A stretch of 64,000 nt of DNA. Source: Gemmatimonadota bacterium (lineage in GTDB: Bacteria; Gemmatimonadota; Gemmatimonadetes; Gemmatimonadales; Gemmatimonadaceae). The notes below the pieces were generated by a model. The model searched no databases. It was not told where the DNA came from and was given only the letters and a program-made list of their open reading frames with translations. Made by a program: the position numbers and the translations under genes. The stretch spans positions 1-64,000 of the forward strand of contig JAQBPY010000380.1 in the NCBI GenBank assembly GCA_028287285.1, in the 5' to 3' direction. Positions 25,706 through 36,151 of this stretch are shown here, piece by piece; the first letter of the stretch is position 1; every line of letters begins with the position of its first letter.

Positions 25706-28700
25706 TCAGATTGGCGGACAGCTGTTCTGGAACGCGTTTGTGCTGGTGGCGTTCACGGCCACGCCCGCCGTGGTGATGGTGTTGCTCGCGGCAAAGAACG
25801 CATTGGGATCGGCACCGACACCGGGAATACCGGTCTTCGTGGCGAAGCGTCCCCGCACGCGGATCTCTTCGCCACCATTCGTCCCCGCATTGGTGACGGT
25901 GTTTCCGGTCATCACGACGCACGTCTTGCCGTCATGCGAGGGCGGACCCGAGCTGACACCAAGGTCCCATCGCAGTCCACCGGTAGGGAAGCCCGGTGCC
26001 GTAGTGGACGGCTCTGCGACATTGTTGCCCGTCATGCTCACGTTGAGGTATCCACCACCCGCACCGGAGTTCAGGACCTTGATGCCGTAGTTGCCGAACT
26101 GGCGAACGGTGTTGTTCGCCACGGTTGCCGTATGCGTGGCGGCGCCGGTGCTGTTCTGGACCAGGCCGATGAAGATCGCCGTGCCGTCGCGAGACCCTGA
26201 GCCGTTCACGCCGCTCGTGCCCACGATATTGCCGGTCACGTTGCCGGTCATCGAGCCTGCGCCACCAGCTCCGCGGTCCACCTCGATGCCGGAGCCGAAC
26301 ATTCCGGTGACCGTGTTGGTGGTCACCTGATATGTGAGTGCACCCGAGCTCGCATTGCCGACGAAGATACCGGTGGTGCCGCTCACCTGGTTGGGATCGG
26401 TATTGCTGATGGAATTGGCATCGATGATCACGTCGCCCGACGAGCTCTCGTTCGTGGCGAAGCTGATGGTGGAGCCGCGGGATGCCGTGAACTTGCTGCT
26501 CTGGATGGTGGCTTTCACGACGGCGGATTTGTACGCCGCGATGTTGATGTTTGTGCCGGCGATATTTCCGAAGATGGTATCGCTGGTCATCGTCATGCGG
26601 TTGAGCGCCGCCGCCGCTGTGGCCACCAGACCATTGAAGATGCGAACGTTGTCCTTGCGCCCGCCGGTAATCCTGCTGCCGGTGATTGATGCCGATCCAT
26701 ACAGGTTATCGAAGATCACGGCGCCGTCGTCGACACTTTCGTTGTCGCCGTTCAGTCCCGTGATCTGCGCCTTGGCAAGCGCAAAGCCGGTGACCTCGAG
26801 GCCGTAGATGGCGTGGTTCGAATGCCCGCTGAGCGACATCCAGCTCAGGTTGACGTTCTGCGTTGACGTGAGGTAGATGCCGCTCCCGGAGGTCGTATTG
26901 TCGGCGCCGGTCATGTTCACGATCGTGCCGCCGGAGCCCGTGGTTGCGCCATCGCCCGTGACGGTTACGCCACCGCTGCTGCCTGTGCCACTCAGGAAGA
27001 TGCCGTTGCTGCCGCCGTTCGCACTGATGCTCCTGAAGGTCAGGTTGCTCGCGCCAATGGTCGTTGCACTCACGTTGAGCGCGATGCCGCCGGCGCTCGA
27101 GATGCTGTTGTTTGCCCCGGTGACGTTGACGGTCCCGCCGCCGGTGGCGGTGAAGCCGTTGCCCGTTGTCGTCGTGATGGCGAGGCGGCCACCGGTGAAG
27201 CTGATGGTGGCTCCCGTATTGGTCGAGAGGCTGACGCCGGCGGAGGTACCGGCGCTGATCTTCTGGTTCGCGCCGCTGAAGAGAATGGTATTGGTGCCGG
27301 TACTGTTGTTCGCGATGGAGATGCCGCGATTGGCGGCGGCGGGATTGATGTCGCCCGAAAGCGTTACCGTGCCGCCGGTCTTCCCGGAGATGTTCACCGC
27401 AAGCGCAGCCGAGTTGGTGATGCTGCCCGCATAGGTGAATGAGCCGTTGCCGCCACTGATCTTGAACGCGTCACCGGTGGCGCCGGAGAGTGCGTCGGCG
27501 CTTGTGCCAAGGGTGGTCGTGCCCGACGTGGCCACGCTCGAGAGAGCGACGTTGTTCGTGCCGCCGGTGGAGCGCACCTGCGTGAAGCTGCCCGCGAGGG
27601 TGCCGGTGGTCAGGTTGAGCGCCTGACTGCTGGTGGTGATTCCAAGGTCGCCCACGGTCAGGGTGCCGAAGCTCGTTCCGGTCAGCGTGCCGCTGGTGAG
27701 GGTGAAGCCTTGCAGCGTGTTGCCGGCGCCGAGCGTGAGCCCGCTGCCAACGGACGGCTGGCTTCCCCCGATACTCGGCTGCGCTCCGGCGTCGGCGGGC
27801 CAGCTCACGCCCATCACGCTGGCGAAGGAAGCGCCCGTTGCGCCCTGACCTACCAGCTTCTGGCCGGCAAGGAGCGTAACGCCACCCGTGTATGCCGTGC
27901 CATTCGAATAGAGGAACACCGCCTGATTCGCCTGCGGTTTGGTGCCGGCAGCAAAAGCCGTGGACAGATCATTGAACGGCGTACCGAACCGCCCATCCCC
28001 CGCGACGGCACCCCGATCGATGAACCAGGCGATTCCACTCACGGTCATGCTCACCGTGGCCGCAGCGGTGGTGCCGAATCCATTCGCCACCGTATAGGTA
28101 AAGCTCGCGGGACCCGTGTAGCCCGCGGTGGGCGTGAAGCTGAACGTCCCTCCCTGGGCGAGCGTGACCGTGCCGTTGGTGGCGCCGGTAACGGCGAGAA
28201 CCCTGGCGTCGCCTGCGTCGTTCGACGTCACGTTGAAGTTGCTGCTCGTTGCGGTATTGATCGGGACGTTGCCGAGCAGCGCGGTTGGATAGGTATCGCC
28301 ACCGATGGCCGGACGCACGCCCACGGCGATCGTGAGCTGCGCGTCCGAGATGCCGCGCACGTTGCTGATCCGGTACTTGATGACGTACAGCCCCGTAAAG
28401 CCGGTGGGCGGAGTGAAGGCGACACTGCCATTGGCGTTTACCACGATGGAACCGGTGCCGTGGCCTGGAAGGCTCACCGGCGTGCCGGCGGCGTGGTCGG
28501 TGACGACACCGGCAAGGCTATCGGCACCGAAGCTCACCACGGTCGCGAGTGGAAAGCCGCGCGCATCGTTCGCCATCACGCCTGCGGCCGCGAGATTGAA
28601 CGTGGTGTTGAAGGCCGTGTGGTACGGATCGTTGGGGACGCTGCTGGCCGTGGGCGCGTCAGCTACCGAGATGGGCGCCTGCTGTACCTGGAAGGACGCA

Positions 28701-30460
28701 CTCGTGCCCGTCTCGCTTCCTCCGCTCGAGCGCGTTGCGGTAAGCGTGACGTCGCCCGCGGTGCCAAGGGTAATGGCATGCGATGCAAGAACACCGGCCG
28801 TAAAGGCCGCCGAGGTGCCGCCGGCGGTGACGCCACCGGGTGGCGTGGTGCTGAAGGTGACCGTGCCCGTAAAGCTGGTCGCGGTGTTGTTGAAGGCGTC
28901 CTGCGCAGTGACCTTGACGTTGAAGGGGGTGCCGGCGAGCTGAGCGCCGATTGCACCGCCGCCTGCCGCTTCGACCACGAAGTGGTGCACGGCACCCGGA
29001 GTGGCGCTCGCGGTGAACGTCGCCGTCGCGGAGCCCGTTGCCGCGGTAGCCGACACCGTGTTGTTGTTCGTCCCTACCGTTGTGCCCAGGATCCAGCTGC
29101 CTGCTGTCGCGATGCCGCTGGCGTTGGTGATTGGGGCCGCGCCGGTCACGCTTCCGCCGCCGCCGGTGACGGCAAATGTGACCGTCACATCCGGCACGGG
29201 ATTGTTATTGGCGTCCTTGATGAGCACGGAGGGCGCCGCCGCTACGGCGGTGTTCACCGCAGCGGTCTGTGGATTGGTGGATTGGATTGTTGCGCTGGCC
29301 GGGAGCCCGGCGGTGAATACCACCGTGCCCGGGTGTCCGATGGGAGCCGCGTTGATGGTGCCCGTGATAGTGATCGTGGTGGCGGCGTTGCTGTTGAGCG
29401 TTGTCGTGTACGTGCCGTCGTGGTTGTCAGTGACGGACCCGAGCGTGCCGGCGCTGGCATTGAGCAGGACGGCGTCTCCGCCAATGGTCATGTTCGCGCC
29501 CGCAGACGTCTTTGCTTGCACCGTGATCGTGGACGAATTGCCCACCGTCAGAGACGCCGGCGCACCGGTAATCGTGGTGTTGGCGGCGTTCGCGCTGGCC
29601 ACCGTGACCACGGCCGTGCCGGTGCGCGTCGTGGACGTCGCGGTGATCATCGCTACGCCATCGGCGACGGGGGTGACCACGCCAGTGTTTGCGTCCACCG
29701 TGGCGACCCCCGTGTTGCCGGAGCTCCACGTAACCGCATCGGCGACCGTGCGGCTCACGACATCCTTGACCACCGCGGCCAGTGCCTGCGTGGCGCCCCC
29801 AACCTTCATGACCAGCGTTGCCGGGGTGACGACGATATAGCCGGTGGGATACTGCACCGGGGCACTGACATAGACGGAAAAAGAGAAGGTCCCGACAGTG
29901 GCCGGGACGTGGATTCGCCAGAGCTTGGCCGTCGAGGTCTGGTCAGGAGCCAGGAGCTGGTTGTACTGATAGTAGGGTTGATTGCTCTGGGTGAAGCTGG
30001 CAAAGCCATCCACGAACGACCCGCCCAGCGGATTCTGGAAGTCGAGCGTGCCGCTTCCGCTCGTCGCGACCGGCTGCTCCTCGAAGAAGACGCGTACGCC
30101 ACTGGGATCGAGTGTCGTGCCATCCGTCGTGCCGAGGGCCTGGCCGAGGAGATTCTTGACGGTGGTGTTGAAGGAGAAGACGTCGTCCACGTAGGTGACA
30201 TTGGTCGACGCGAGGGTGACGAAGGTGTTCTGCCCGCCGACGATGAGGTCTGCACTTGTCGTGCTGGCGGCTTTCGCCGACGACGGATCGACCGACGTGC
30301 AGGTGACCTGCCGGGTGCTCGTCGTGGCGACGCAGTCGAGCCGCGTCAGGACCTGCGAAGGCGCGACGGGCGTGCTGGCTGGCCCGGTCAGGCGCTCAGT
30401 GCAGGCCAGCCCCAGCATGATCAGGATGGCCGTACGAAGTCGGTATGTCCGTGGTCTCAT
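25706..30460 (-). CDS. Large surface protein with Ig-like (Big2/invasin-type), cadherin-like and right-handed beta-helix regions, putative lipoprotein
   Basis: ILIMLGLAC lipobox-like; DAVTWSSGNTGVATVDANTGVVTPVADGVAMITA (Big2-like); NANGSVAFTPPTGFTGLYVIKYRISN and FSFTPTAGYTGPASFTYTVANG (cadherin-like); C-terminal beta-helix-like repeats. Confidence 0.88.
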   Translation of the reverse strand: MRPRTYRLRTAILIMLGLACTERLTGPASTPVAPSQVLTRLDCVATTSTRQVTCTSVDPSSAKAASTTSADLIVGGQNTFVTLASTNVTYVDDVFSFNTTVKNLLGQALGTTDGTTLDPSGVRVFFEEQPVATSGSGTLDFQNPLGGSFVDGFASFTQSNQPYYQYNQLLAPDQTSTAKLWRIHVPATVGTFSFSVYVSAPVQYPTGYIVVTPATLVMKVGGATQALAAVVKDVVSRTVADAVTWSSGNTGVATVDANTGVVTPVADGVAMITATSTTRTGTAVVTVASANAANTTITGAPASLTVGNSSTITVQAKTSAGANMTIGGDAVLLNASAGTLGSVTDNHDGTYTTTLNSNAATTITITGTINAAPIGHPGTVVFTAGLPASATIQSTNPQTAAVNTAVAAAPSVLIKDANNNPVPDVTVTFAVTGGGGSVTGAAPITNASGIATAGSWILGTTVGTNNNTVSATAATGSATATFTASATPGAVHHFVVEAAGGGAIGAQLAGTPFNVKVTAQDAFNNTATSFTGTVTFSTTPPGGVTAGGTSAAFTAGVLASHAITLGTAGDVTLTATRSSGGSETGTSASFQVQQAPISVADAPTASSVPNDPYHTAFNTTFNLAAAGVMANDARGFPLATVVSFGADSLAGVVTDHAAGTPVSLPGHGTGSIVVNANGSVAFTPPTGFTGLYVIKYRISNVRGISDAQLTIAVGVRPAIGGDTYPTALLGNVPINTATSSNFNVTSNDAGDARVLAVTGATNGTVTLAQGGTFSFTPTAGYTGPASFTYTVANGFGTTAAATVSMTVSGIAWFIDRGAVAGDGRFGTPFNDLSTAFAAGTKPQANQAVFLYSNGTAYTGGVTLLAGQKLVGQGATGASFASVMGVSWPADAGAQPSIGGSQPSVGSGLTLGAGNTLQGFTLTSGTLTGTSFGTLTVGDLGITTSSQALNLTTGTLAGSFTQVRSTGGTNNVALSSVATSGTTTLGTSADALSGATGDAFKISGGNGSFTYAGSITNSAALAVNISGKTGGTVTLSGDINPAAANRGISIANNSTGTNTILFSGANQKISAGTSAGVSLSTNTGATISFTGGRLAITTTTGNGFTATGGGTVNVTGANNSISSAGGIALNVSATTIGASNLTFRSISANGGSNGIFLSGTGSSGGVTVTGDGATTGSGGTIVNMTGADNTTSGSGIYLTSTQNVNLSWMSLSGHSNHAIYGLEVTGFALAKAQITGLNGDNESVDDGAVIFDNLYGSASITGSRITGGRKDNVRIFNGLVATAAAALNRMTMTSDTIFGNIAGTNINIAAYKSAVVKATIQSSKFTASRGSTISFATNESSSGDVIIDANSISNTDPNQVSGTTGIFVGNASSGALTYQVTTNTVTGMFGSGIEVDRGAGGAGSMTGNVTGNIVGTSGVNGSGSRDGTAIFIGLVQNSTGAATHTATVANNTVRQFGNYGIKVLNSGAGGGYLNVSMTGNNVAEPSTTAPGFPTGGLRWDLGVSSGPPSHDGKTCVVMTGNTVTNAGTNGGEEIRVRGRFATKTGIPGVGADPNAFFAASNTITTAGVAVNATSTNAFQNSCPPI

Positions 30461-30954
30461 GACATGGGATGGGCTGGCCCTCCGCTCAAGCGGACGGGGC
30501 ATGGTAGTTGGCGTGATGTCTCGTGGCGGCGAACGAAACGCCAACATGAAATGTTGTCATCAATATTCCTGATCCGCCATGAAATTGGGACTAAATGCCA
30601 TATTTGTGGTACGAAATGCGCGTCGGAACGGCTCAAGATGGGCCGTGCCGACTACTTGACGCTCATGGCGATCAATCCGGCGTCGAGCGCCTGGCGCGCT
30701 ACGCTACATAGTAGCTCTCGCAGTGGTAGACGGCGACCTGCACGTACCATTCGACCCTGGCGAATCGGTCGGCGGCTTGACGAGCAGGATGGGCGACGCG
30801 AGCACCGCGGCGACGGTGTGGGCAGGCGCTCCACCAATAGCGGACGAGGGTGCAGAGTCGCTACATCCCTCGAAAGGGGCGTGTCGTGACCAGAAACACC
30901 GGCATCAGACCAAATTGATTGGAGCGGCACCCATGGCTCTGTAGCGTCACCGAT

Positions 30955-32463
30955 ATGCCAGCTCGCCACACCATTCCCCGTCGCGTCCGCATCGCTGCTG
31001 TTGCCGCGATGACACTCCTTCCCTGCGCGAGCCTCGTGGGCCAGACGAGCGCTCGTGTCGCCAGGCACGACTCGACACCGGCCGACCGATTTCATCTCGA
31101 GCCGTGCTCGATCGCGAACATTCCGGAAACTGTCCGCTGCGGCACATTCTGGGTGTACGAGGATCGCGTAACGCGCCGAGGCCGGCGGATCCCGCTCAAG
31201 GTCATCGTACTGCCGGCGCGCCAGGTACCGGCTGCGGCCGATCCGGTATTCTCGCTCTACGGCGGGCCTGGGCAGACGGCCTCCGCATACGCCGCGCAGG
31301 AGTGGAACCTCTGGTACCGAGATCATCGCGAAGTGGTGCTCGTGGATCAACGAGGAACCGGAAGCGATGCGCCACTCGATTGCCGGCTCTCCGGCACCGA
31401 CGAGAACCCGCAGGGCTATCTGGAGCCGATGTTCCAGGCACCGCTGTTCAAGACATGCCGGGCGGAGCTCGAGAAGCGCGCTGATCTCCGTCTGTACGGC
31501 ACGCCGGTGGCGGCCGACGACCTGGACGAGATTCGGCAGGCACTCGGCTACGGCATGATCAATCTGGCGGGTGGATCGTACGGCGCACGGATGGCGCTCG
31601 TGTACATCCGGCAGCACGGCGCACATGTGCGCAGTGCGGTGCTGCTGTCGCTGATCCCCTTTTCGCTCAAGAATCCGCTCTACCATGCCCGGGGAGCGCA
31701 ACTCGCCCTGGACTCGCTCCTGGCCACCTGCCAGCGCCAGGTGGATTGCCACACCGCGTTTCCCGACAGCCATCAGGAGCTGAGCGCGGTGCTCGACCGC
31801 CTCGAGCGCGCGCCCGTGACGGTGACCATCCAGCACCCCACCTCCGGAAAGCCCATCACGCTCGTCATTGGACGAACGCAATTCGCCGAAGCACTGCGGG
31901 TGATGATGTACGGAGCCGGACGCGCGAGCGAGATCCCCATGCTCATCCATCGTGCATTCGAGGGTGACCTGACCGCCTTTGCGCGGCAAGGGTTTGCGAG
32001 CAACTACGGACTGCGCTCGGCCCTTCGGTACGGGATGCTGATGTCGACGACATGCAGTGAAGACGTTGCGCGCATCTCGGAGGCGGACATCATTCGGGAA
32101 ACACGGGGCACGTTCCTTGGCGACGATCGCGTGCGACAGGAAATTGCGGCGTGCAAGGAATGGCCGGCCGCGAGACTGCCTGCCCGCTACGCCGAGCCAT
32201 TCCGGTCGTCCGTACCTGCCCTGTTGATCACGGGCCGGTATGATCCCGTCACTCCTCCGCGGTTCGGCGAAGAAGTCCGGCGGCAGTACCTGTCCAACAG
32301 CACGCACCTGATCGTGGAGCAGGCCGGGCACTCGGTCACCACGCCGTGCACGGAATCGATCAGCCGGCAGTTCATCGAGCGCGCATCGGTGGCCGGGCTC
32401 GACACGACCTGTCTGGCGTCGCAGGCATTGCGGCCGTTCGTCACGAAGCCACCAACCGACTGA
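30955..32463 (+). CDS. Secreted alpha/beta hydrolase (TAP-like/prolyl aminopeptidase type)
   Basis: VFSLYGGPGQTASAYA; VVLVDQRGTGSDAPLDC; NLAGGSYGARMALVYIRQHGAHVRSAVLLS; ALLITGRYDPVTPPRFGEEV. Confidence 0.9.
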   Translation: MPARHTIPRRVRIAAVAAMTLLPCASLVGQTSARVARHDSTPADRFHLEPCSIANIPETVRCGTFWVYEDRVTRRGRRIPLKVIVLPARQVPAAADPVFSLYGGPGQTASAYAAQEWNLWYRDHREVVLVDQRGTGSDAPLDCRLSGTDENPQGYLEPMFQAPLFKTCRAELEKRADLRLYGTPVAADDLDEIRQALGYGMINLAGGSYGARMALVYIRQHGAHVRSAVLLSLIPFSLKNPLYHARGAQLALDSLLATCQRQVDCHTAFPDSHQELSAVLDRLERAPVTVTIQHPTSGKPITLVIGRTQFAEALRVMMYGAGRASEIPMLIHRAFEGDLTAFARQGFASNYGLRSALRYGMLMSTTCSEDVARISEADIIRETRGTFLGDDRVRQEIAACKEWPAARLPARYAEPFRSSVPALLITGRYDPVTPPRFGEEVRRQYLSNSTHLIVEQAGHSVTTPCTESISRQFIERASVAGLDTTCLASQALRPFVTKPPTD

Positions 32464-33488
32464 TGGGCCGTCTCGTGGTGCCGCTGATGATCGCGTGTGT
32501 GCTAGGACACGTTCTCACCAACGATGATCATGCCTCGCATGCCCGGATGCGACGTGACATAGGCGACACCGCATTCGTGGTGAGAGCTCCGGACCTCGTG
32601 GCCGAAAACATTGCCTTCGACTCGCGCGACGGCTCGTTCCTGATCGGCAGCCTGCATCAGCGCCGCATCTATCGGGTGAATCCTCGCGATGGATCCGTGC
32701 GGCCATTTGCGGGACCGGCACCCGAGTTTGGTGCCGTGCTCGGCATGAAGCTCGACCTCCGCAGCAACACGCTCTGGGCGAACACGGCGTATTCGCGCGA
32801 GGCACCGTCGGGGCAGCGCGGACGCACGGGCTCCGCGCTGCTGGAGATCGATGCCTCGTCCGGGGTTGTTCGCGCGGTCCATGCCCCGCCGGATACTTCT
32901 CGCACGCATCTCTTCAACGACCTCGTGGTTGGCGACGGTGGCGAGGTGTATCTCACGGACAGTGAAGCCGATGCGGTGTACGTGAAACGCCAGGGCCGCG
33001 ATACACTGGCGCTGCTGGCGCGCGGACCTGATGACGTCTTTGGTTATCCCAACGGCATTGCGTTCTCTCCCGATGGACGTACGCTTCTCGTGGCCCACGC
33101 GGGCGGCATCATGGTCATTGACCCTCGTACCGGCAACATGCGCACGCTCGAGACGCATCCCGACAGCATCCTCGGCGCCATTGACGGGTTGTATGTGAAC
33201 GGGTCGACGCTCATGGGAGTGCAGGCAACGAGGCGCGGAGAGCAGATCGTCGCTGCCCGGCTCCGTATGCGTGGCGCGCTGCCGCCCGGTGTCGAGTGTG
33301 TCCGGCCACTCGTGCGTGGTCATGCCGCATTCGAGCAGCCGACGACCGGCGTGGTCGTGGGCGATACCCTTTTCTACATCGCGAACAGCCAGGTTCGACG
33401 GCTCGATCGTTTTGACCGGCTCGCGGCCAGCACGAAGGGACAGTCCACCGTTATTCTGCGTGTGCTGATTCCACATGACTGTCCATGA
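32463..33488 (+). CDS. SMP-30/gluconolactonase/LRE family beta-propeller protein
   Basis: PDLVAENIAFDSRDGSFLIGSLHQRRIYRV; GYPNGIAFSPDGRTLLVAHAGGIMVID. TGATG overlap with the preceding gene. Confidence 0.8.
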   Translation: MGRLVVPLMIACVLGHVLTNDDHASHARMRRDIGDTAFVVRAPDLVAENIAFDSRDGSFLIGSLHQRRIYRVNPRDGSVRPFAGPAPEFGAVLGMKLDLRSNTLWANTAYSREAPSGQRGRTGSALLEIDASSGVVRAVHAPPDTSRTHLFNDLVVGDGGEVYLTDSEADAVYVKRQGRDTLALLARGPDDVFGYPNGIAFSPDGRTLLVAHAGGIMVIDPRTGNMRTLETHPDSILGAIDGLYVNGSTLMGVQATRRGEQIVAARLRMRGALPPGVECVRPLVRGHAAFEQPTTGVVVGDTLFYIANSQVRRLDRFDRLAASTKGQSTVILRVLIPHDCP

Positions 33489-33510
33489 CCGGATATGTGA
33501 ACGTGCTGCC

Positions 33511-33948
33511 ATGAGAGCCAGAATTGCGATGACCGCATTCCTGCTGTTCGCCGGTGCGAGCAGCGCCTTGGCGCAGCAGCGGCCGTCCATGCTCGAGGCG
33601 GCACGGGATACATTGCTCGCACGGAACGCGCGCGCGGCGTGCGCAACGATCTGGGACGTGCGCCCGCTTCACCCCGTTGGCCTGCCGCAGCACGTGGTGA
33701 TCGTGCGCGGCCTGGTGTGCGACAAGGTCTTTCGTGGTGCGCTTTCGGACGAGCTGTTCGGCATCTTCCTCGCCAACGACTCGCTTACACGTATCGTCGG
33801 CACGCTCGGCGTTGTGCCCACACGGCGATGGAACGATTACACGCTGACGGTGGACCGCGTCACGCGTGATTCCGTCGTCATTCGAGGACGGGGAGACATG
33901 TATGGGGATGCTCCCTGGCGGCACGCGTACGCGCTGCCCCCGGAGTAA
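33511..33948 (+). CDS. Hypothetical secreted protein
   Basis: Signal peptide MRARIAMTAFLLFAGASSALAQQ. Downstream of the SMP-30 gene in the same direction. Confidence 0.6.
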   Translation: MRARIAMTAFLLFAGASSALAQQRPSMLEAARDTLLARNARAACATIWDVRPLHPVGLPQHVVIVRGLVCDKVFRGALSDELFGIFLANDSLTRIVGTLGVVPTRRWNDYTLTVDRVTRDSVVIRGRGDMYGDAPWRHAYALPPE

Positions 33949-33959
33949 GGCAGCCGCAG

Positions 33960-34508
33960 TCAGGGCGACGTGCGCGCCTCGACGATCGTGGAGGTGATGG
34001 CCTGCAGCACTGGCGTAAGGGTCATGATGGCGAACACCGTGGACTTGTGAGCGGTCTGGCCATCGTGGAGGAGGCTCCTGAGCGCCACGATCTCCGCACC
34101 GAACACCGCGGCGGACGCGAGCAGCGAGGCACCGAGACGGCCCTGACTGCGATTGCCGAAGTGGGCACCGAGTGGTGCGCCCACGGCTGCGCCGCCAGTG
34201 CCGCCCCAGAAGAAGCCAAGGAGGGCCCGATCGAGACAGGTATCGGGGTTCTCGCAACTGCCGCTGTCGAGCGACCCGCCCACGAAACCGCCAACGGCAA
34301 CGCCCGCGATTGTGCCAAGCAGCGCACCACCGGCAATTCTGGCGATGCTCTGGCGCCCGGCCTCGTCAGGAGCAACGGGGAGCAACACCGGACGAACGGC
34401 TGGAATGGGCAGAATGGAGACACGTTGCTGCGCGTGAGCGCCGCGTGATGCGAAACAGGTCAGGATGCAGGCGAGCGGTACACGAGCTGTGGCGAGTGCT
34501 CTTAACAT
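33960..34508 (-). CDS. Hypothetical exported glycine-zipper-like membrane protein
   Basis: Signal-like MLRALATARVPLACILTCFASRGAHAQ; ARIAGGALLGTIAGVAVGGFVGGSLDSG; GGTGGAAVGAPLGAHFG. Confidence 0.6.
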   Translation of the reverse strand: MLRALATARVPLACILTCFASRGAHAQQRVSILPIPAVRPVLLPVAPDEAGRQSIARIAGGALLGTIAGVAVGGFVGGSLDSGSCENPDTCLDRALLGFFWGGTGGAAVGAPLGAHFGNRSQGRLGASLLASAAVFGAEIVALRSLLHDGQTAHKSTVFAIMTLTPVLQAITSTIVEARTSP

Positions 34509-34543
34509 GGATGATCGAGCTCCGGTGGGGATGAGCATCATGG

Positions 34544-36151
34544 TCATTGCGGGAGCGAGCGCCGGGGCAATACGTGCTCCGCGTTGGCCGCCTGGTATAC
34601 CAGGCTGGCGATCGTCACCGCGTTGCGCGTGAGGTCCGCAACCGGAAGGCGCTCGAAGGTGTCCTGCGACGTATGCCACGTGGTGGCAGTGTATTCGAGC
34701 GGATCCTGGATGAGCTGAAAGGCAGGGAGGCCGAGTGCGGCAAAGGGCACGTGGTCCGTGCCTCCTGTGCTCCTTGCCGAAACGGCCGTGACGCCGAGGT
34801 CGTGGAGCGGTGTCATCCAGGCACTCAGCATTGGCGCGGCCGCCGCGTTTCCCTGGAGATACACACCGCGGATGGAGCCCACGCCGTTATCGAGGTTGAA
34901 GTAGACAGCGAGCCGGTCGTACTCTGGTGTGAGATGCCTCCCGCGTTCGTCGCTGGTGCCAAAGTGCTGGCGCACGTATGCGGTAGAACCGAGCAACCCC
35001 TGCTCTTCGCCGCTCCAGAGTGCGAGACGGACCGTCCGTCGCAGCGGAACACCCGACGCACGCAGGATGCGGAGCGCTTCGAGCATCACCGCGGCATTTC
35101 CGCCGTTGTCCGTGGCGCCGGTGCCCACGTGCCAGGAATCGAGGTGCGCGCCGAACATGACCACCTCATCGCGCACGGAAGCGTCGCTGCCGCGAAGCTC
35201 GGCGATCACATTGCTGGCGGTGCCCTTTGACGGAACGATGCGGTTGACCATCTCTGCCTCGACGCGGACACGCACTCCATCCTCGGTGAGCCGGAGCAGG
35301 CGTCCCACGGCTTCGGGAGCGAGAAGGATGACCGGCGGTGTCGGGCTGCGGCCATCCGACAGCGGCGGAATGACCGAAGCACGCACGCCCATGGCGCACA
35401 TGCCATCGTACGGAGTGAGAAGCCCGTCATGCCCGATGGCTGGGGCCAACAGCCCCAGAGCTCCTTCGTCCATCAGCAGACGCGAAAGGCCGGCGCAGCG
35501 AGCGCGGTGCGAGGCAGCCCATGTGATGGTGTCGCTGGGTACTGCCCTTGCATCGCCGGGAAGCGGCGTGGCAGGATTCACCTGCGGCACGAGCGGTTTC
35601 TCGAGGTCGATGAGCTGCTCGGCGCTCAATCTCGCCGCCTTGCGCTCCGGTGCTGGAAGAATCGGCCCCGGACGAATGGCAACGACCCATTTGCCGCGCA
35701 GCGCTCCGCGATACCGTGCAAAGCCGTCGGGGTGCATCACGTCGACGAACACGACGTCGCCGGTACGCCGGCCGGCAGTGCTCGCCGACCATGCGGCAGG
35801 AAAGCCGGTGAGTGGCAGCGATGCGGGTGCGTCCATGCGCAGCGAGAAGCGCTCGTTGCTCCATTGGGGCCACTCCATGGGCCCCCACGGCTCGACGTCT
35901 GCCGTCGCGCCGAATTCACGGGCGGTCTGCACCGCCCACGTGGCCGCACGCTCGAACTCCGGCGAATTGGTCAGACGAGGTCCGAAGTAGTCCGTGATCG
36001 TCCGCGCCATTTCCATGACGTGGCTGTGCTCCCGGCCTTCCACCTGAATTCGTGCGAGCGCTTCTGACGTGGAGAGCTGCGCAGGCAACGGCCTGGCCAC
36101 GAGGCTCAGCGCCGCCGAGCATGCGGCGAACGCGCTCCGGCAACGACTCAT
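34544..36151 (-). CDS. M28 family zinc peptidase, secreted
   Basis: VVMFGAHLDSWHVGTGATDNGGNAAVMLEALRIL; LWSGEEQGLLGSTAYV; STGGTDHVPFAALGLPAFQLIQDP. Confidence 0.95.
   Translation of the reverse strand: MSRCRSAFAACSAALSLVARPLPAQLSTSEALARIQVEGREHSHVMEMARTITDYFGPRLTNSPEFERAATWAVQTAREFGATADVEPWGPMEWPQWSNERFSLRMDAPASLPLTGFPAAWSASTAGRRTGDVVFVDVMHPDGFARYRGALRGKWVVAIRPGPILPAPERKAARLSAEQLIDLEKPLVPQVNPATPLPGDARAVPSDTITWAASHRARCAGLSRLLMDEGALGLLAPAIGHDGLLTPYDGMCAMGVRASVIPPLSDGRSPTPPVILLAPEAVGRLLRLTEDGVRVRVEAEMVNRIVPSKGTASNVIAELRGSDASVRDEVVMFGAHLDSWHVGTGATDNGGNAAVMLEALRILRASGVPLRRTVRLALWSGEEQGLLGSTAYVRQHFGTSDERGRHLTPEYDRLAVYFNLDNGVGSIRGVYLQGNAAAAPMLSAWMTPLHDLGVTAVSARSTGGTDHVPFAALGLPAFQLIQDPLEYTATTWHTSQDTFERLPVADLTRNAVTIASLVYQAANAEHVLPRRSLPQ

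Noticed and set aside
27710-30889. 1059-aa + strand ORF antisense to the large surface protein
   Set aside because: Arg/Gly/His-rich shadow frame in high-GC DNA with no domain-like motifs. The opposite frame has signal and repeated Ig/beta-helix domains.
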